Counted from the first letter of the stretch, positions 9,089-17,806 are shown. The stretch: DNA of 37,464 nucleotides from Gammaproteobacteria bacterium (GCA_012728415.1 JAAYFD010000048.1:1-37464), one strand, 5' to 3'. Notes: a model not told the origin generated them from the letters alone. Numbers and translations: made by a program.

Positions 9089-9613
9089 ATGAAATACCGT
9101 CTTGGAGATGTACGGGTGCAAGCCCATGAGAGTAGCTGGGTTGCTCCGGACGCCGCAGTGATTGGCAAGGTGCGCCTGGACGAGGGAGCCTCGGTCTGGT
9201 TTGGCGCGGTCCTGCGGGGTGACAACGAGCTGATCCATATCGGCGAGGGCAGTAATGTGCAGGATGGCTGTGCCCTGCACACCGATATGGGTTTTCCGCT
9301 GACTCTGGGCAAAGGGGTGACAGTTGGCCACAACGCCATGCTGCACGGTTGTACCGTGGGCGATTACAGCCTGATTGGCCTGAATGCGGTGGTCATGAAT
9401 GGCGCAAAAGTGGGCAAGCACTGCCTGATTGCCGCTAATGCATTGATACCTGAAGGCAAGGAAATTCCTGATGGCAGCTTGGTAGTGGGTGCGCCGGGCA
9501 AGGTGTTGCGCGAATTGACCGATGCGGAGAAGGATAAAATCCGCGCCAACTCGGCCCACTATGTAAAAAATGCCGAGCGCTACAAGCAGGAACTGGCGGT
9601 TGATGAGGACTGA
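9089..9613 (+). CDS. Gamma-class carbonic anhydrase family protein
   Basis: The 174-residue protein has a left-handed beta-helix, visible as hexapeptide-type repeats ([46 protein letters not shown]). The three metal-binding histidines expected of the gamma-CA/YrdA family are at about H64, H81 and H86. The ATG at 9089 follows GCGAGG and starts 13 bases after the NUDIX stop. Members of this family (YrdA, PaaY, CaiE) bind zinc, and some hydrate CO2 or hydrolyse thioesters; activity cannot be predicted here. Confidence 0.9.
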   Translation: MKYRLGDVRVQAHESSWVAPDAAVIGKVRLDEGASVWFGAVLRGDNELIHIGEGSNVQDGCALHTDMGFPLTLGKGVTVGHNAMLHGCTVGDYSLIGLNAVVMNGAKVGKHCLIAANALIPEGKEIPDGSLVVGAPGKVLRELTDAEKDKIRANSAHYVKNAERYKQELAVDED

Positions 9614-9806
9614 CTTGAAGCGTATCGAGAAGCCTCTGCCTTCGCCTTGTGTCAGTATCTGTGTGCTGGATGAAAGCGACCTGTGTGTCGGCTGCCAGCG
9701 GACCGGCCAGGAAATCAGTAGCTGGGGCAAAATGGACAATCAACAAAGACGCGCTGTTCTGGTGAAAACCGAACAGCGTGCACGTGAACAAGGGCTTATC
9801 CGTTGA
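9603..9806 (+). CDS. DUF1289 small cysteine-cluster protein
   Basis: This 67-residue protein has the DUF1289 signature SPCVSIC...CVGCQRT (four Cys in C-x3-C and C-x2-C pairs), which suggests a metal or Fe-S site, followed by the conserved helical part ([13 protein letters not shown]). The ATG at 9603 overlaps the end of the carbonic anhydrase gene; a TTG at 9615 with a nearby gagga is an alternative start. Its stop overlaps the purT start. The molecular function of DUF1289 is not known. Confidence 0.85.
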   Translation: MRTDLKRIEKPLPSPCVSICVLDESDLCVGCQRTGQEISSWGKMDNQQRRAVLVKTEQRAREQGLIR

Positions 9807-11002
9807 CTATACATCAAGATCAGGTGCTAATTGGTACACCCGGGACGGCAACCGCCACCCGGGTGTTGTTGTGCGGCAGTGGCGAGCTGGGCAAAGAGGT
9901 GGCCATCGAGCTGCAGCGCCTGGGGGTGGAGGTGATTGCGGTTGACCGTTATGCCAATGCTCCGGCCATGCAGGTGGCCCATCGCAGCCATGTTGTCAGC
10001 ATGCTTGATGGTGCTGCCTTGCGGCAGGTCATTGAACAGGAACGGCCACACTACATAGTGCCCGAAATCGAGGCGATTGCGACCGACACCCTGGTTGCAC
10101 TGGAGCAGGAAGGCTACACAGTCATCCCCACGGCCCGTGCCGCTCAGCTGACCATGAATCGTGAAGGCATTCGCCGGCTGGCTGCCGAAGAGCTGGGTCT
10201 GCCAACCTCGCCTTACCGCTTTGCCGATGACTATCAGCAGTTCTTGCAGGCGGTGGAATATATCGGCTTCCCTTGTGTGGTTAAGCCCTTGATGAGCTCA
10301 TCCGGGCATGGTCAGAGTACTCTGCGTGCTGTGCAAGATATACAGGCTGCCTGGGATTATGCCCAGCAGGGTGGTCGTGCTGGTGCCGGGCGCGTCATTG
10401 TCGAAGGCTTTATCGATTTTGATTACGAAATTACCCAGCTGACCGTGCGTCATGCTGACGGCACTACTTTTTGCGAACCGATTGGCCACCGTCAGGAGCG
10501 GGGTGACTATGTGGAGTCATGGCAGCCGCACCCGATGAGCGAGGCTGCCTTGCAGAAGGCCCGGGACGTTGCCCTGAAAATTACTGATGCTCTGGGTGGT
10601 CGCGGCATTTTCGGTGTTGAACTGTTTATCAAGGGCGATCAGGTCTGGTTTAGTGAAGTATCACCACGCCCACATGACACCGGCCTGGTTACGCTGATCT
10701 CGCAGGACTTGTCCGAGTTTGCCCTGCATGCGCGAGCAATTCTTGGCCTGCCGATACCGGTCATTCGTCAGCAGGGGCCAAGTGCCTCGGCAGTCTTGCT
10801 GGTTGAAGGCGAATCGAAACAGCCAGCGTTTGGTGGCTTACAACAGGCGCTGGCGCAACCGGATACGGCGTTGCGCCTGTTCGGCAAGCCGGAAGTGAGC
10901 GGTGAGCGGCGCATGGGTGTGGCGCTGGCCCGTGGTGACAGCCTGCAGCAGGCGCGGGGTAAGGCGACAGCTGTGGTTCAGGCGATTCGCGTTGAACTTT
11001 AA
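9803..11002 (+). CDS. purT: Formate-dependent phosphoribosylglycinamide formyltransferase PurT
   Basis: PurT makes formyl-GAR from GAR, formate and ATP, a folate-free route for the third step of purine synthesis. The protein (about 399 residues) is an ATP-grasp enzyme with the N-terminal [12 protein letters not shown] motif, the central [17 protein letters not shown]-binding loop and a C-terminal [12 protein letters not shown] metal/phosphate segment. The first start codon is a TTG at 9803 that overlaps the DUF1289 stop (TTGA); a GTG at 9824 just before IGTP is an alternative. It is the last gene of the run and is followed by the REP cluster. Confidence 0.95.
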   Translation: MTIHQDQVLIGTPGTATATRVLLCGSGELGKEVAIELQRLGVEVIAVDRYANAPAMQVAHRSHVVSMLDGAALRQVIEQERPHYIVPEIEAIATDTLVALEQEGYTVIPTARAAQLTMNREGIRRLAAEELGLPTSPYRFADDYQQFLQAVEYIGFPCVVKPLMSSSGHGQSTLRAVQDIQAAWDYAQQGGRAGAGRVIVEGFIDFDYEITQLTVRHADGTTFCEPIGHRQERGDYVESWQPHPMSEAALQKARDVALKITDALGGRGIFGVELFIKGDQVWFSEVSPRPHDTGLVTLISQDLSEFALHARAILGLPIPVIRQQGPSASAVLLVEGESKQPAFGGLQQALAQPDTALRLFGKPEVSGERRMGVALARGDSLQQARGKATAVVQAIRVEL

Positions 11003-11050
11003 CAACCCAGGGTTGAGAGCTTGCTAGCGTTGAGAGTTGGTCTGCCAGCA

Positions 11051-11260
11051 TAAGCGGCTTTAGCCGGACTTTGACTTGCCTTGTCTTGCTGGGGCTTTCC
11101 GCGACTGAAATCGCTCCTACAGGGGCTTTGCTGGGGCTTCTGTAGTGGGGGTAACGTCGTCCTGCAGGAGCGGCTTTAGCCGCGGCCTGTGTTTAGTGTG
11201 GCCCCGGCATGGCTTGCCGGTTTGCACGCACTGGTCGCCACTAAAGTGGCTCGTACAGGG
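11051..11260. repeat. Cluster of four REP-type palindromes
   Basis: The 309-base gap between purT and the CorC-like gene holds four copies of a Pseudomonas-type repetitive extragenic palindrome. Their orientations alternate: 11051-11070 (plus, partial, AGCGGCTTTAGCCG), 11099-11123 (minus; reverse complement reads CTGTAGGAGCGATTTCAGTC), 11161-11186 (plus, CTGCAGGAGCGGCTTTAGCC), 11233-11260 (minus, diverged). Each has the GTAGGAGCG-type head and a hairpin. Such elements are spread by REP-associated tyrosine transposases and can stabilise mRNA 3' ends or bind gyrase or IHF. An 8-bp inverted repeat, GTTTCTGT/ACAGAAAC (11272-11279, 11299-11306), lies just beyond, near the 3' end of the minus-strand gene. 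Confidence 0.8.
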
Positions 11261-11311
11261 GGTTTGCGGTGGTTTCTGTGGTGCAGCATGATTGCGCGAC
11301 AGAAACGCTAT

Positions 11312-12568
11312 TCATTCAAGCAGTGTCAGGCGGGCTTTGCTGATGCGGTTGTCACGCACTTCCAGGGTTTCTACCAGATATTGACCGATTTGTACGCAGA
11401 CAGCTCCCTCGGGAATGCTTTCCAGGATCTCGGTAATCAGGCCGTTGAGAGTCTTGGGGCCGTCGCTGGGCAGGTTCCAGCCCAGTGCCTTATTGATGTC
11501 ACGGATGTAGGCGGTGCCGTCAATTTCGAAGTTGTTTTCACCCTGTTGAATGATTTCCGGCTCTTCGCTGGGATCGCCATCACTGAGCTCACCGACGATT
11601 TCCTCAAGAATGTCCTCAAGGGTCACCAGGCCTTCGATATCACCGTACTCGTCAACCACAATACCCATGCGCTTTTTGTGCTTCTGGAAATTTAGCAGCT
11701 GTACGGACAGCGCGGTATCTTCCGGGATGAAGTAGGGTTCGACGCAGGCTGCCTCAAGGACTGCATGAGTCAGCTTGTTAAGTGTCAGCATGCGGGCAAT
11801 CTGGCGCATGTGTACCACGCCGACAATCTGGTTGATGTTGTCCCGGAATACAGGCAGGCGTGTGTGCGTAGTGGTGCGCAGCTGCCAGACGATCTGGTCC
11901 AGTTCGTCATTTAAGTCGATGCCCTCGATTTCATTGCGTGGAATCATTACGTCATTGACGGTGACGTTTTCGAGATCAAGGATGCCCAGCAGCATATCTT
12001 GACGCTGCTCTGGCAGATCGTCACCGGCTTCGCGTACTACGCTGCGCAGCTCTTCAGTTGACAGTGTATCCGGTGAGCGTTCTTTCGGGTTGATGCCGAG
12101 AATCCGCAGCAGTCCGTTGCTGATAAAGCTGGTTAGCCAAACGACTGGCAGAAGCAGAAGCATCAGGGGGGCCAGCAGGCGACTGGCAGGAAAGGCGACT
12201 GTTTCCGGACGCAGGGCAGCGAAGGTCTTTGGTGTGATTTCGCCGAATATGAGCAGGATAATGGTGAGTCCGGTGGTGGCTATTGCCACGCCGGCATCCC
12301 CCCAGAGATCAACAGCCACTAGCGTGGCGATTGAGGCAGCCAGAATGTTGACCACATTGTTGCCAACCAGGATGGTACCAAGCAGCCGGTCCGGCTGATT
12401 CAGCAGCCGGCCGGCATACTGGGCACCTTTGTGGCCTTCGCGCTGCAGATGCCGCAGGCGGTAGCGGTTGAGGCTAAGCAGGCCCGTTTCAGAGCTGGAA
12501 AAGAAAGCCGAGCAGATGATCAGAAAAGCCAGGAAGCCCAGCAGATAACCCAAGGGTAAGCTATTCAC
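11312..12568 (-). CDS. CNNM/CorC-type transporter (DUF21, CBS pair, CorC_HlyC)
   Basis: This inner-membrane protein belongs to the YfjD/CorC/HlyC family, linked to Mg2+ and Co2+ handling. The domain order is DUF21 (three to four membrane helices, about residues 1-185, with SSSETGLLSLNRYRLRH), a pair of CBS domains (about 200-325, MIPRNEIEGID and FQKHKKRMGIVVDEYG), and a C-terminal CorC_HlyC domain (LPSDGPKTLNGLI). The start is uncertain. A GTG at 12568 gives an N-terminus that matches E. coli YfjD in length. A TTG at 12586 overlaps the stop of the upstream gene. Despite old haemolysin labels there is no sign that it is a toxin. Confidence 0.88.
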   Translation of the reverse strand: MNSLPLGYLLGFLAFLIICSAFFSSSETGLLSLNRYRLRHLQREGHKGAQYAGRLLNQPDRLLGTILVGNNVVNILAASIATLVAVDLWGDAGVAIATTGLTIILLIFGEITPKTFAALRPETVAFPASRLLAPLMLLLLPVVWLTSFISNGLLRILGINPKERSPDTLSTEELRSVVREAGDDLPEQRQDMLLGILDLENVTVNDVMIPRNEIEGIDLNDELDQIVWQLRTTTHTRLPVFRDNINQIVGVVHMRQIARMLTLNKLTHAVLEAACVEPYFIPEDTALSVQLLNFQKHKKRMGIVVDEYGDIEGLVTLEDILEEIVGELSDGDPSEEPEIIQQGENNFEIDGTAYIRDINKALGWNLPSDGPKTLNGLITEILESIPEGAVCVQIGQYLVETLEVRDNRISKARLTLLE

Positions 12569-12582
12569 GGATGCTTGTGGCC

Positions 12583-13383
12583 TCAACCGAGAAGAATGAA
12601 TTCACGAACCAGTTTGCTGCCAAAATAGGCCAGCATCAAGAAGAAAAAACCGGCCAGGGTCAAACGTATGGCTTTGTGTCCGCGCCAGCCCAGCTGGTGA
12701 CGGCCCCATAGTAGCAGAGCGAAAACCACCCAGGCCAGGCAAGAAAAGAAGGTTTTGTGGGCCAGGTGCTGGGCAAACAGGTTGTCCAGATACAGCCAGC
12801 CGGTCAGCAGCGACAGGGTTAACAGTAGCCAGCCGCCCCAGAGCAGGGAGAATAGCAGGTTCTCCATGCTCTGCAAGGGGGGGAAGCTGCGGATCCAGGC
12901 TGACACCGGGCGTTTGCGCAGCTGCTGCTCTTGCAACAGCAGGATAATGGATTGCAGCACTGCGATGCTGATTACGCCATAGGCGACAATCGAGAGGAGA
13001 ATGTGTGCAAGCACTCCGGGTCCTTCGTTGATTGGCAGCGCTTGCCCCCCTGTAACCAGGAGGCTGCCGGCTATCGCCAGGATGGCGAGCAGCTGGAAAG
13101 GAGCGAGCATCAGGTTGGCAGACAGGCACTTCATGCAGAGCAGCACCAGCAGGACAATGAACAGGGCGATCAGGCTGGCAGTGTTGAAAAAACTCAGCCA
13201 GAGCCCTTGCTCGCTGAACAATAGCGGATACAGTCCGGCTGCATGACAGGCTGCAGCCAGCAGGCTCAGGCTGACCATCATTGAAGTCGAAGGCTCGCGG
13301 CGAGAGAGGAAGCGCCGGATCAGGAGGATGCTTCCTGCCAGATAAAAAGCCATGGCTAAAATGCTAAACAAAACCGGGGGCAT
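12583..13383 (-). CDS. ypjD: YpjD-like cytochrome c assembly (CcsA) family membrane protein
   Basis: The 266-residue protein has about eight hydrophobic helices. It carries the CcsA/YpjD pattern, including SIVAYGVISIAVLQS and the C-terminal HKTFFSCLAWVVFALLLWGRH with conserved His residues. YpjD is an inner-membrane protein of uncertain function, related to haem-handling CcsA. The ATG at 13383 (MPPVLFSILAM) matches the family start; the open frame continues upstream to 13545 without a plausible start site. It precedes the CorC-like gene closely and is probably co-transcribed with it. In Pseudomonas this pair normally lies beside ffh; here its neighbour is yceD. Confidence 0.88.
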   Translation of the reverse strand: MPPVLFSILAMAFYLAGSILLIRRFLSRREPSTSMMVSLSLLAAACHAAGLYPLLFSEQGLWLSFFNTASLIALFIVLLVLLCMKCLSANLMLAPFQLLAILAIAGSLLVTGGQALPINEGPGVLAHILLSIVAYGVISIAVLQSIILLLQEQQLRKRPVSAWIRSFPPLQSMENLLFSLLWGGWLLLTLSLLTGWLYLDNLFAQHLAHKTFFSCLAWVVFALLLWGRHQLGWRGHKAIRLTLAGFFFLMLAYFGSKLVREFILLG

Positions 13384-13635
13384 GCTCACGTATGGGTGCG
13401 TCCTTGAAGAAAGCTGTAATTTTGGCACAAATTGAGGCGGCGATAAAGCAAGGGCAGGCTTGCCAAAGCAGTAATAAAGATAAAAGGTGGCAGTGAAGCA
13501 TGTGGCGGCGGCGTTTCGCGCCAGCATGCGGGCAGTACGGGCCAATACGGCTTGACCTGCGACATTGGCGCGCAGCCTGCTTGGGGCGGCTTGTCAGGAT
13601 CGTGCCGCTGACAGGGCACATTGGCACAATACCCT

Positions 13636-13664
13636 TTGACAGTTGGCGGACGCATCACTAAAAT
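13636..13664 (+). promoter_or_regulatory. Strong sigma-70 promoter for yceD-rpmF
   Basis: TTGACA (13636-13641), a 17-base spacer and TAAAAT (13659-13664) form a near-consensus promoter. Transcription would start at about 13671, only two or three bases before the yceD ATG at 13674, so the message would be nearly leaderless. The remainder of the 290-base gap (13384-13635) shows no feature I recognise. Confidence 0.75.
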
Positions 13665-13673
13665 ACCGCGCCT

Positions 13674-14192
13674 ATGTCTAATGGTCCCATTCCACTACAG
13701 GCCGACCCGCGAAGATTTGCTGATCGGGCCCTCACCTTTACCGGTGTGTGGCCGGTTTCTTCATTATCAAGGCTGGTTGAGCTGCTGGTCGATCCGGACG
13801 GCGAAGTGCAGATTTCGCTGTCGTTTTCACGTGACGAGCAAAAACTGCCGGTAGTGGAAATGACCTTGTCGGCACAGGTCAATATGCTTTGCCAGCGCTG
13901 TCTGGACAAAGTGTGCTTGCCGGTTTCCGGCAAGTACGGGTATGCGGTGGTACGCCCGGGTAGCGATACCAGCCTGTTGCCCGACGCTTACGACATTATA
14001 GAACTGGGTGATGAGCCACTGGATGTACAGACATTGGTTGAAGAAGAGCTGTTGCTTTGCTTGCCGATTGTTCCCAGGCACCCTGAAGGAGAGTGCAAAC
14101 ATCCGGAAGGCTATGTAGAACCCGAATTGAGCGGTGAGGACGTTAAGAATTCGAATCCGTTCAGTGTGCTGGCGCAGTTAAGGAAACCCTGA
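13674..14192 (+). CDS. yceD: YceD family protein (DUF177), 23S rRNA accumulation protein
   Basis: This is a 172-residue DUF177 protein. YceD is needed for normal 23S rRNA levels in bacteria and plants and is typically encoded just before rpmF, as here. It has the central CQRCLD motif and a C-terminal CxxxP...C cluster (CLPIVPRHPEGEC), which suggest a metal site. The N-terminus (PIPLQADPRRFADR) matches Pseudomonas relatives and supports the ATG at 13674, even though no ribosome site lies upstream of it and the predicted transcript starts almost at this codon. Confidence 0.93.
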   Translation: MSNGPIPLQADPRRFADRALTFTGVWPVSSLSRLVELLVDPDGEVQISLSFSRDEQKLPVVEMTLSAQVNMLCQRCLDKVCLPVSGKYGYAVVRPGSDTSLLPDAYDIIELGDEPLDVQTLVEEELLLCLPIVPRHPEGECKHPEGYVEPELSGEDVKNSNPFSVLAQLRKP

Positions 14193-14293
14193 AAATCGCC
14201 AGACACGACAAGTAGCCGGCATGCATGTGTTGCGTGCAGGCGCTTTTCAGAGTTTCCTTGAAGCATAGAATTTAAAAATTCAGGAGTGTTAAA

Positions 14294-14476
14294 ATGGCTG
14301 TTCAAAAGAGCAAAAAATCCCGTTCGGCGCGCGGCATGCGCCGCTCCCACGACGCGCTGACCAGCAAAGAGCTGACCGTTGAAAGCCAAACTGGCGAGGT
14401 GCGTCTGCGCCACCATGTTTCTGCGGAAGGCGTTTATCGCGGCCGCCAGGTCATTAGTCAGGGCTCTGACGAGTAA
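14294..14476 (+). CDS. rpmF: 50S ribosomal protein L32
   Basis: The 60-residue basic protein begins [20 protein letters not shown], the standard bacterial L32 start. This is the non-zinc form, without the C-terminal Cys pairs. The ribosome site CAGGAG lies 8 bases before the ATG. It stands 101 bases after yceD and just before plsX, the widespread yceD-rpmF-plsX arrangement. Confidence 0.97.
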   Translation: MAVQKSKKSRSARGMRRSHDALTSKELTVESQTGEVRLRHHVSAEGVYRGRQVISQGSDE

Positions 14477-14479
14477 TCC

Positions 14480-15520
14480 TTGACTGCAACTTTGCTTGCA
14501 GTTGATGCAATGAGCGGGGACCTTGGTCCCCGCGTCATTGTGCCCGCCTGTCTAGCGGCCTTGCGTCGCAACCCGTCTCTTGAGATTGTTCTGGTTGGCA
14601 ATCCTGACAGCATTTCCACGCTGTTGCCAACGCTTCCCGGGCCACTTGCCGGCCGTCTCCACATTCACCCTGCTTCTGAAGTTGTCCTGATGGATGATCC
14701 GCCAGCGCAAATGCTTCGTGGCAAGCCCGATTCTTCCATGCGTGTGACCTTGCAGCTGGTGCGTGATGGCCAGGTGAATGGCTGTGTCAGTTCTGGCAAT
14801 ACGGGTGCCCTGATGGCTCTTTCCAGGCATGTGCTGAAAGTGATTCCCGGCATTGACCGTCCGGCGATCATGACAGCACTACCGGCGCGGGACGGGCCGG
14901 TTTACCTGCTGGATCTTGGCGCCAATGTCGATACTACGGCCGATCAGCTGGTCCAGTTTGCGTTGATGGGGTCGCTGGCTCTGGAGCTGACAGGTGTCGT
15001 ACAGCCTCGTGTCGCCTTGCTCAATATAGGCATCGAATCGATCAAGGGCAGCCAGCAGGTACGCCAGGCGGGAGTCTTGCTGGAGCAGTCGGATTTTGTT
15101 TGCTATACCGGCTACATAGAAGCTGATGCAGTATTTGCCAATCAGGCGGATGTGGTGGTGTGTGACGGCTTTGTCGGTAATGTGTTGCTTAAAACAGTTG
15201 AGGGTGTGGCCCGTCTGATGGGCGGGCAGATGCGGGAAGAGGCGGGGCGGACACTGTGGCGCAGGCTGCTGGTCGGCTTGAACCGCGGCCTGTGGCATGG
15301 CTTGGCGCGCAACTGGAGCCCCGACCGCTATAATGGTGCAGTGCTGCTGGGGGTGAACGGGCTAGTGGTCAAAAGTCATGGAGCCGCGGGAGAGCGGGCG
15401 TTTCTTGCGGCACTGGAGCAGGCTGTACAGATTGCCGGTGAAGACTTGCCCAGCCGTCTTGCGCAACGTTTTGGTCAGCTGCCGGAAGTCCTGCGGCAAA
15501 CTCCCGGGTGTGACTCCTGA
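14480..15520 (+). CDS. plsX: Phosphate acyltransferase PlsX
   Basis: PlsX makes acyl-phosphate from acyl-ACP, the first step of phospholipid synthesis through PlsY. The protein is 346 residues, the normal length. Family motifs are present: SSMRVTLQLV, SSGNTGALMALSRHV, LLDLGANVD, DVVVCDGFVGNVLLK and PDRYNGAVLLGVNG. It starts with TTG at 14480, three bases after the rpmF stop; no ATG gives a full N-terminus. The N-terminal motif usually written DxMGGDxGP reads DAMSGDLGP here, with Ser12 in place of Gly. EADAV also replaces the usual EGxxI loop. Both are unusual, but the protein is complete. Confidence 0.95.
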   Translation: MTATLLAVDAMSGDLGPRVIVPACLAALRRNPSLEIVLVGNPDSISTLLPTLPGPLAGRLHIHPASEVVLMDDPPAQMLRGKPDSSMRVTLQLVRDGQVNGCVSSGNTGALMALSRHVLKVIPGIDRPAIMTALPARDGPVYLLDLGANVDTTADQLVQFALMGSLALELTGVVQPRVALLNIGIESIKGSQQVRQAGVLLEQSDFVCYTGYIEADAVFANQADVVVCDGFVGNVLLKTVEGVARLMGGQMREEAGRTLWRRLLVGLNRGLWHGLARNWSPDRYNGAVLLGVNGLVVKSHGAAGERAFLAALEQAVQIAGEDLPSRLAQRFGQLPEVLRQTPGCDS

Positions 15521-15608
15521 GGTTTGGGCATCATCCAATGGTCGGTTTGTTTGTATTCATATCGGCGTGGCAGACTGCGCCTGATAATTGACCAGGTAGA
15601 ATTTATAA

Positions 15609-16547
15609 ATGACTGCATCCATTGCTTTTGTTTTCCCGGGCCAGGGCTCCCAGGCTGTCGGCATGCTGGGTGAGCTGGCGGCAACCGAGCCGCTGATCGA
15701 GGAAGTCTTTGCCGAGGCATCGGCAGCGCTGGGCTATGACCTGTGGCGGCTGTGCCAGGAGGGCCCCGTTGAACAGCTGAACCAGACTGACAAGACCCAG
15801 CCGGCAATCCTCACTGCTTCTGTTGCGCTCTGGCGTTTGTGGTCCGCACGCAGCGATGTGCGCCCGGCCTATGTAGCCGGGCACAGCCTTGGCGAGTATT
15901 CGGCACTGGTGGCGGCCGGATCGCTGCAGCTGGCAGATGCCGTGCGGCTGGTGGCCCGGCGTGGCGCACTGATGCAGCAGGCGGTACCTGCCGGTACCGG
16001 AGCCATGGCGGCGATCCTAGGTCTTGAAAACGCAGATGTGGAGGCAGCCTGTGCCGAAGCGGCACAAGGCGAAGTGGTTAGTGCGGTCAACTATAACGCG
16101 CCGGGCCAGGTGGTAATTGCTGGTGCGGCAGCCGCGGTTGAGCGTGCCATCGAAGCGTGCAAGGAGCGTGGTGCGCGCCGGGCCATGCAGTTGCCGGTCA
16201 GTGTGCCATCCCATTGTGAATTGATGCGACCCGCCGCCGAGCAGTTTGCTGCCGAAGTCAGTAAGGTTGGTCTGAAGGAACCGCAGATCCCGCTGGTACA
16301 GAACGTGACGGCCGCTGCCGTGACCGACCTGGCCGGCCTTGAGCAGAACCTGCTGGCACAGCTGTATAGTCCGGTGCGCTGGGTCGAGTCTATGGTCTGG
16401 CTGAGCGGGCAAGGCGTCAACAGTTTTGTTGAGTGCGGCCCCGGTCGGGTACTGGGCGGCCTGAACAAGCGCTGCGTCAAGGGCGCCACCAATCATGCGC
16501 TGGATACGCCGGATGCGCTGGCGGCCACTCTGGCGGCACTGAACTGA
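15609..16547 (+). CDS. fabD: Malonyl-CoA:ACP transacylase FabD
   Basis: FabD transfers malonyl from CoA to ACP for fatty-acid elongation. The 312-residue protein has GQGSQ (residues 11-15), the nucleophile elbow GHSLGEYSA with Ser93, the arginine in RRGALMQ, the catalytic His202 in SVPSHCELM, and VQNVTA near the C-terminal end. The ATG at 15609 follows a weak AGG ribosome site. It lies 88 bases after plsX with no fabH between them, as in other Pseudomonas. Confidence 0.97.
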   Translation: MTASIAFVFPGQGSQAVGMLGELAATEPLIEEVFAEASAALGYDLWRLCQEGPVEQLNQTDKTQPAILTASVALWRLWSARSDVRPAYVAGHSLGEYSALVAAGSLQLADAVRLVARRGALMQQAVPAGTGAMAAILGLENADVEAACAEAAQGEVVSAVNYNAPGQVVIAGAAAAVERAIEACKERGARRAMQLPVSVPSHCELMRPAAEQFAAEVSKVGLKEPQIPLVQNVTAAAVTDLAGLEQNLLAQLYSPVRWVESMVWLSGQGVNSFVECGPGRVLGGLNKRCVKGATNHALDTPDALAATLAALN

Positions 16548-16562
16548 TAAATGGAGAGTGAA

Positions 16563-17303
16563 ATGAGTCTTGCAGGAAAAGTAGCCCTGGTGACAGGTGC
16601 CAGTCGCGGCATCGGTAAAGCAGTGGCTTTGCAGCTGGGCAGCCAGGGAGCGACCGTTGTCGGTACCGCCACTTCGCCTGCCGGCGCCGAAGCCATCAGC
16701 AGTTATCTGACAGGAGCCGGTGTGCAGGGGGCGGGACTGGTGCTGGATGTATGCAGTGACGACTCGGTTGCCGAGGTGTTTGAACGCATCCAGGCCGAGT
16801 TCGGTGCGCCGCAAGTTTTGGTCAACAATGCCGGCATCACCCGCGACAACCTGATGATGCGCATGAAAGACGATGAATGGCATGGCGTGATCGACACCAA
16901 CCTGAACAGCCTGTTCCGGGTCAGCAAGGCCGCATTGCGCGGCATGACCAGGGCACGCTGGGGCCGCATCATCAGCATTGGCTCGGTGGTCGGTGCCATG
17001 GGTAACGCCGGGCAGGCCAACTATGCAGCGGCCAAGGCGGGTGTTGAGGGGTTTTCCCGTGCACTGGCTCGCGAGCTGGGTTCGCGTGCAGTGACTGTCA
17101 ATACAGTAGCCCCTGGCTTTATTGATACGGACATGACCCGTGAGCTGCCGGAAGCCCAGCGTGATGCCCTGCTGACGCAGATTCCGCTGGGCCGCCTGGG
17201 ACAGGCAGAAGAGATTGCCAGTGTCGTCGGCTTTCTGGCGTCAGACCAGGCTGGTTATGTAACGGGTGCCACCATCCCGGTGAATGGCGGCATGTATATG
17301 TAA
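16563..17303 (+). CDS. fabG: 3-oxoacyl-ACP reductase FabG
   Basis: FabG is the NADPH-dependent short-chain dehydrogenase of the fatty-acid cycle. At 246 residues it has the cofactor-binding VTGASRGIGKA motif, NNAGIT, and the catalytic triad Ser141, Tyr154 and Lys158 (YAAAK). The C-terminus ends VNGGMYM, as in the family. The start at 16563 is chosen over the in-frame ATG at 16551 because GGAGAG at 16553-16558 is well placed as its ribosome site. Confidence 0.97.
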   Translation: MSLAGKVALVTGASRGIGKAVALQLGSQGATVVGTATSPAGAEAISSYLTGAGVQGAGLVLDVCSDDSVAEVFERIQAEFGAPQVLVNNAGITRDNLMMRMKDDEWHGVIDTNLNSLFRVSKAALRGMTRARWGRIISIGSVVGAMGNAGQANYAAAKAGVEGFSRALARELGSRAVTVNTVAPGFIDTDMTRELPEAQRDALLTQIPLGRLGQAEEIASVVGFLASDQAGYVTGATIPVNGGMYM

Positions 17304-17365
17304 TGCGGACTTGCGACAGCGGCGTGCTTGCTGACTGTAACTGGTCGACAAAAAGAATTTTATAG

Positions 17366-17394
17366 GGGACTAAACACGCAGTTATGCGTATAAT
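17366..17394 (+). promoter_or_regulatory. Putative acpP promoter
   Basis: A perfect TATAAT box (17389-17394) lies 68 bases before the acpP ATG in the fabG-acpP gap. The matching -35 region (GGGACT, 17366-17371, 17-base spacer) fits the consensus at only three positions. A separate strong promoter is expected because ACP is needed in far greater amounts than its neighbours. Confidence 0.55.
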
Positions 17395-17462
17395 GCCCCA
17401 CTTTGTTTGAATGGCAGCCTGTGCTTGGGTTGTCTTGTTTATCCTTCAGGAGCAAAAAAGCA

Positions 17463-17699
17463 ATGAGCACTATTGAAGAGCGCGTTAAGAAAATTGTAGC
17501 CGAACAGCTGGGTGTCAAACTGGAAGAAGTTACCAACAGTGCTTCGTTCATCGAAGATCTGGGTGCCGACTCCCTGGACACCGTTGAGCTGGTCATGGCT
17601 CTGGAAGAAGAATTCGAGACTGAAATTCCGGACGAAAAAGCCGAGAAGATCACCACTGTACAAGAAGCCATCGACTACGTTAACGCGCACGCGCAATAA
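17463..17699 (+). CDS. acpP: Acyl carrier protein
   Basis: The 78-residue acidic protein carries acyl chains on a phosphopantetheine arm. It has the DSLD modification motif with Ser37, plus the typical [18 protein letters not shown] start and [12 protein letters not shown] helix. The ribosome site CAGGAG lies 11 bases before the ATG. It is flanked by its own promoter and a terminator, so it can be expressed apart from fabG and fabF. Confidence 0.98.
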   Translation: MSTIEERVKKIVAEQLGVKLEEVTNSASFIEDLGADSLDTVELVMALEEEFETEIPDEKAEKITTVQEAIDYVNAHAQ

Positions 17700-17723
17700 T
17701 GTAGCTGCGGTTCGATACAGCTG

Positions 17724-17763
17724 AAAACCGCACATCCATGCGTTGGTCGTGCGGTTTTTTTTT
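17724..17763 (+). terminator. Terminator between acpP and fabF
   Basis: AAAACCGCAC (17724-17733) pairs with GTGCGGTTTT (17749-17758) around a 15-base loop and is followed by a run of Ts to 17763. It lies 25 bases after acpP and 44 bases before fabF, so it probably ends most acpP transcripts and lets a fraction through to fabF. Confidence 0.85.
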
Positions 17764-17806
17764 GACCAATTTTTGCTGGTTTTTTGAAAACGAAGAGGGT
17801 TGCGCC

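Noticed and set aside
11312..12568. A haemolysin, from the HlyC name of the domain
   Set aside because: The DUF21-CBS-CorC architecture is that of housekeeping ion transport proteins; the haemolysin label is historical.
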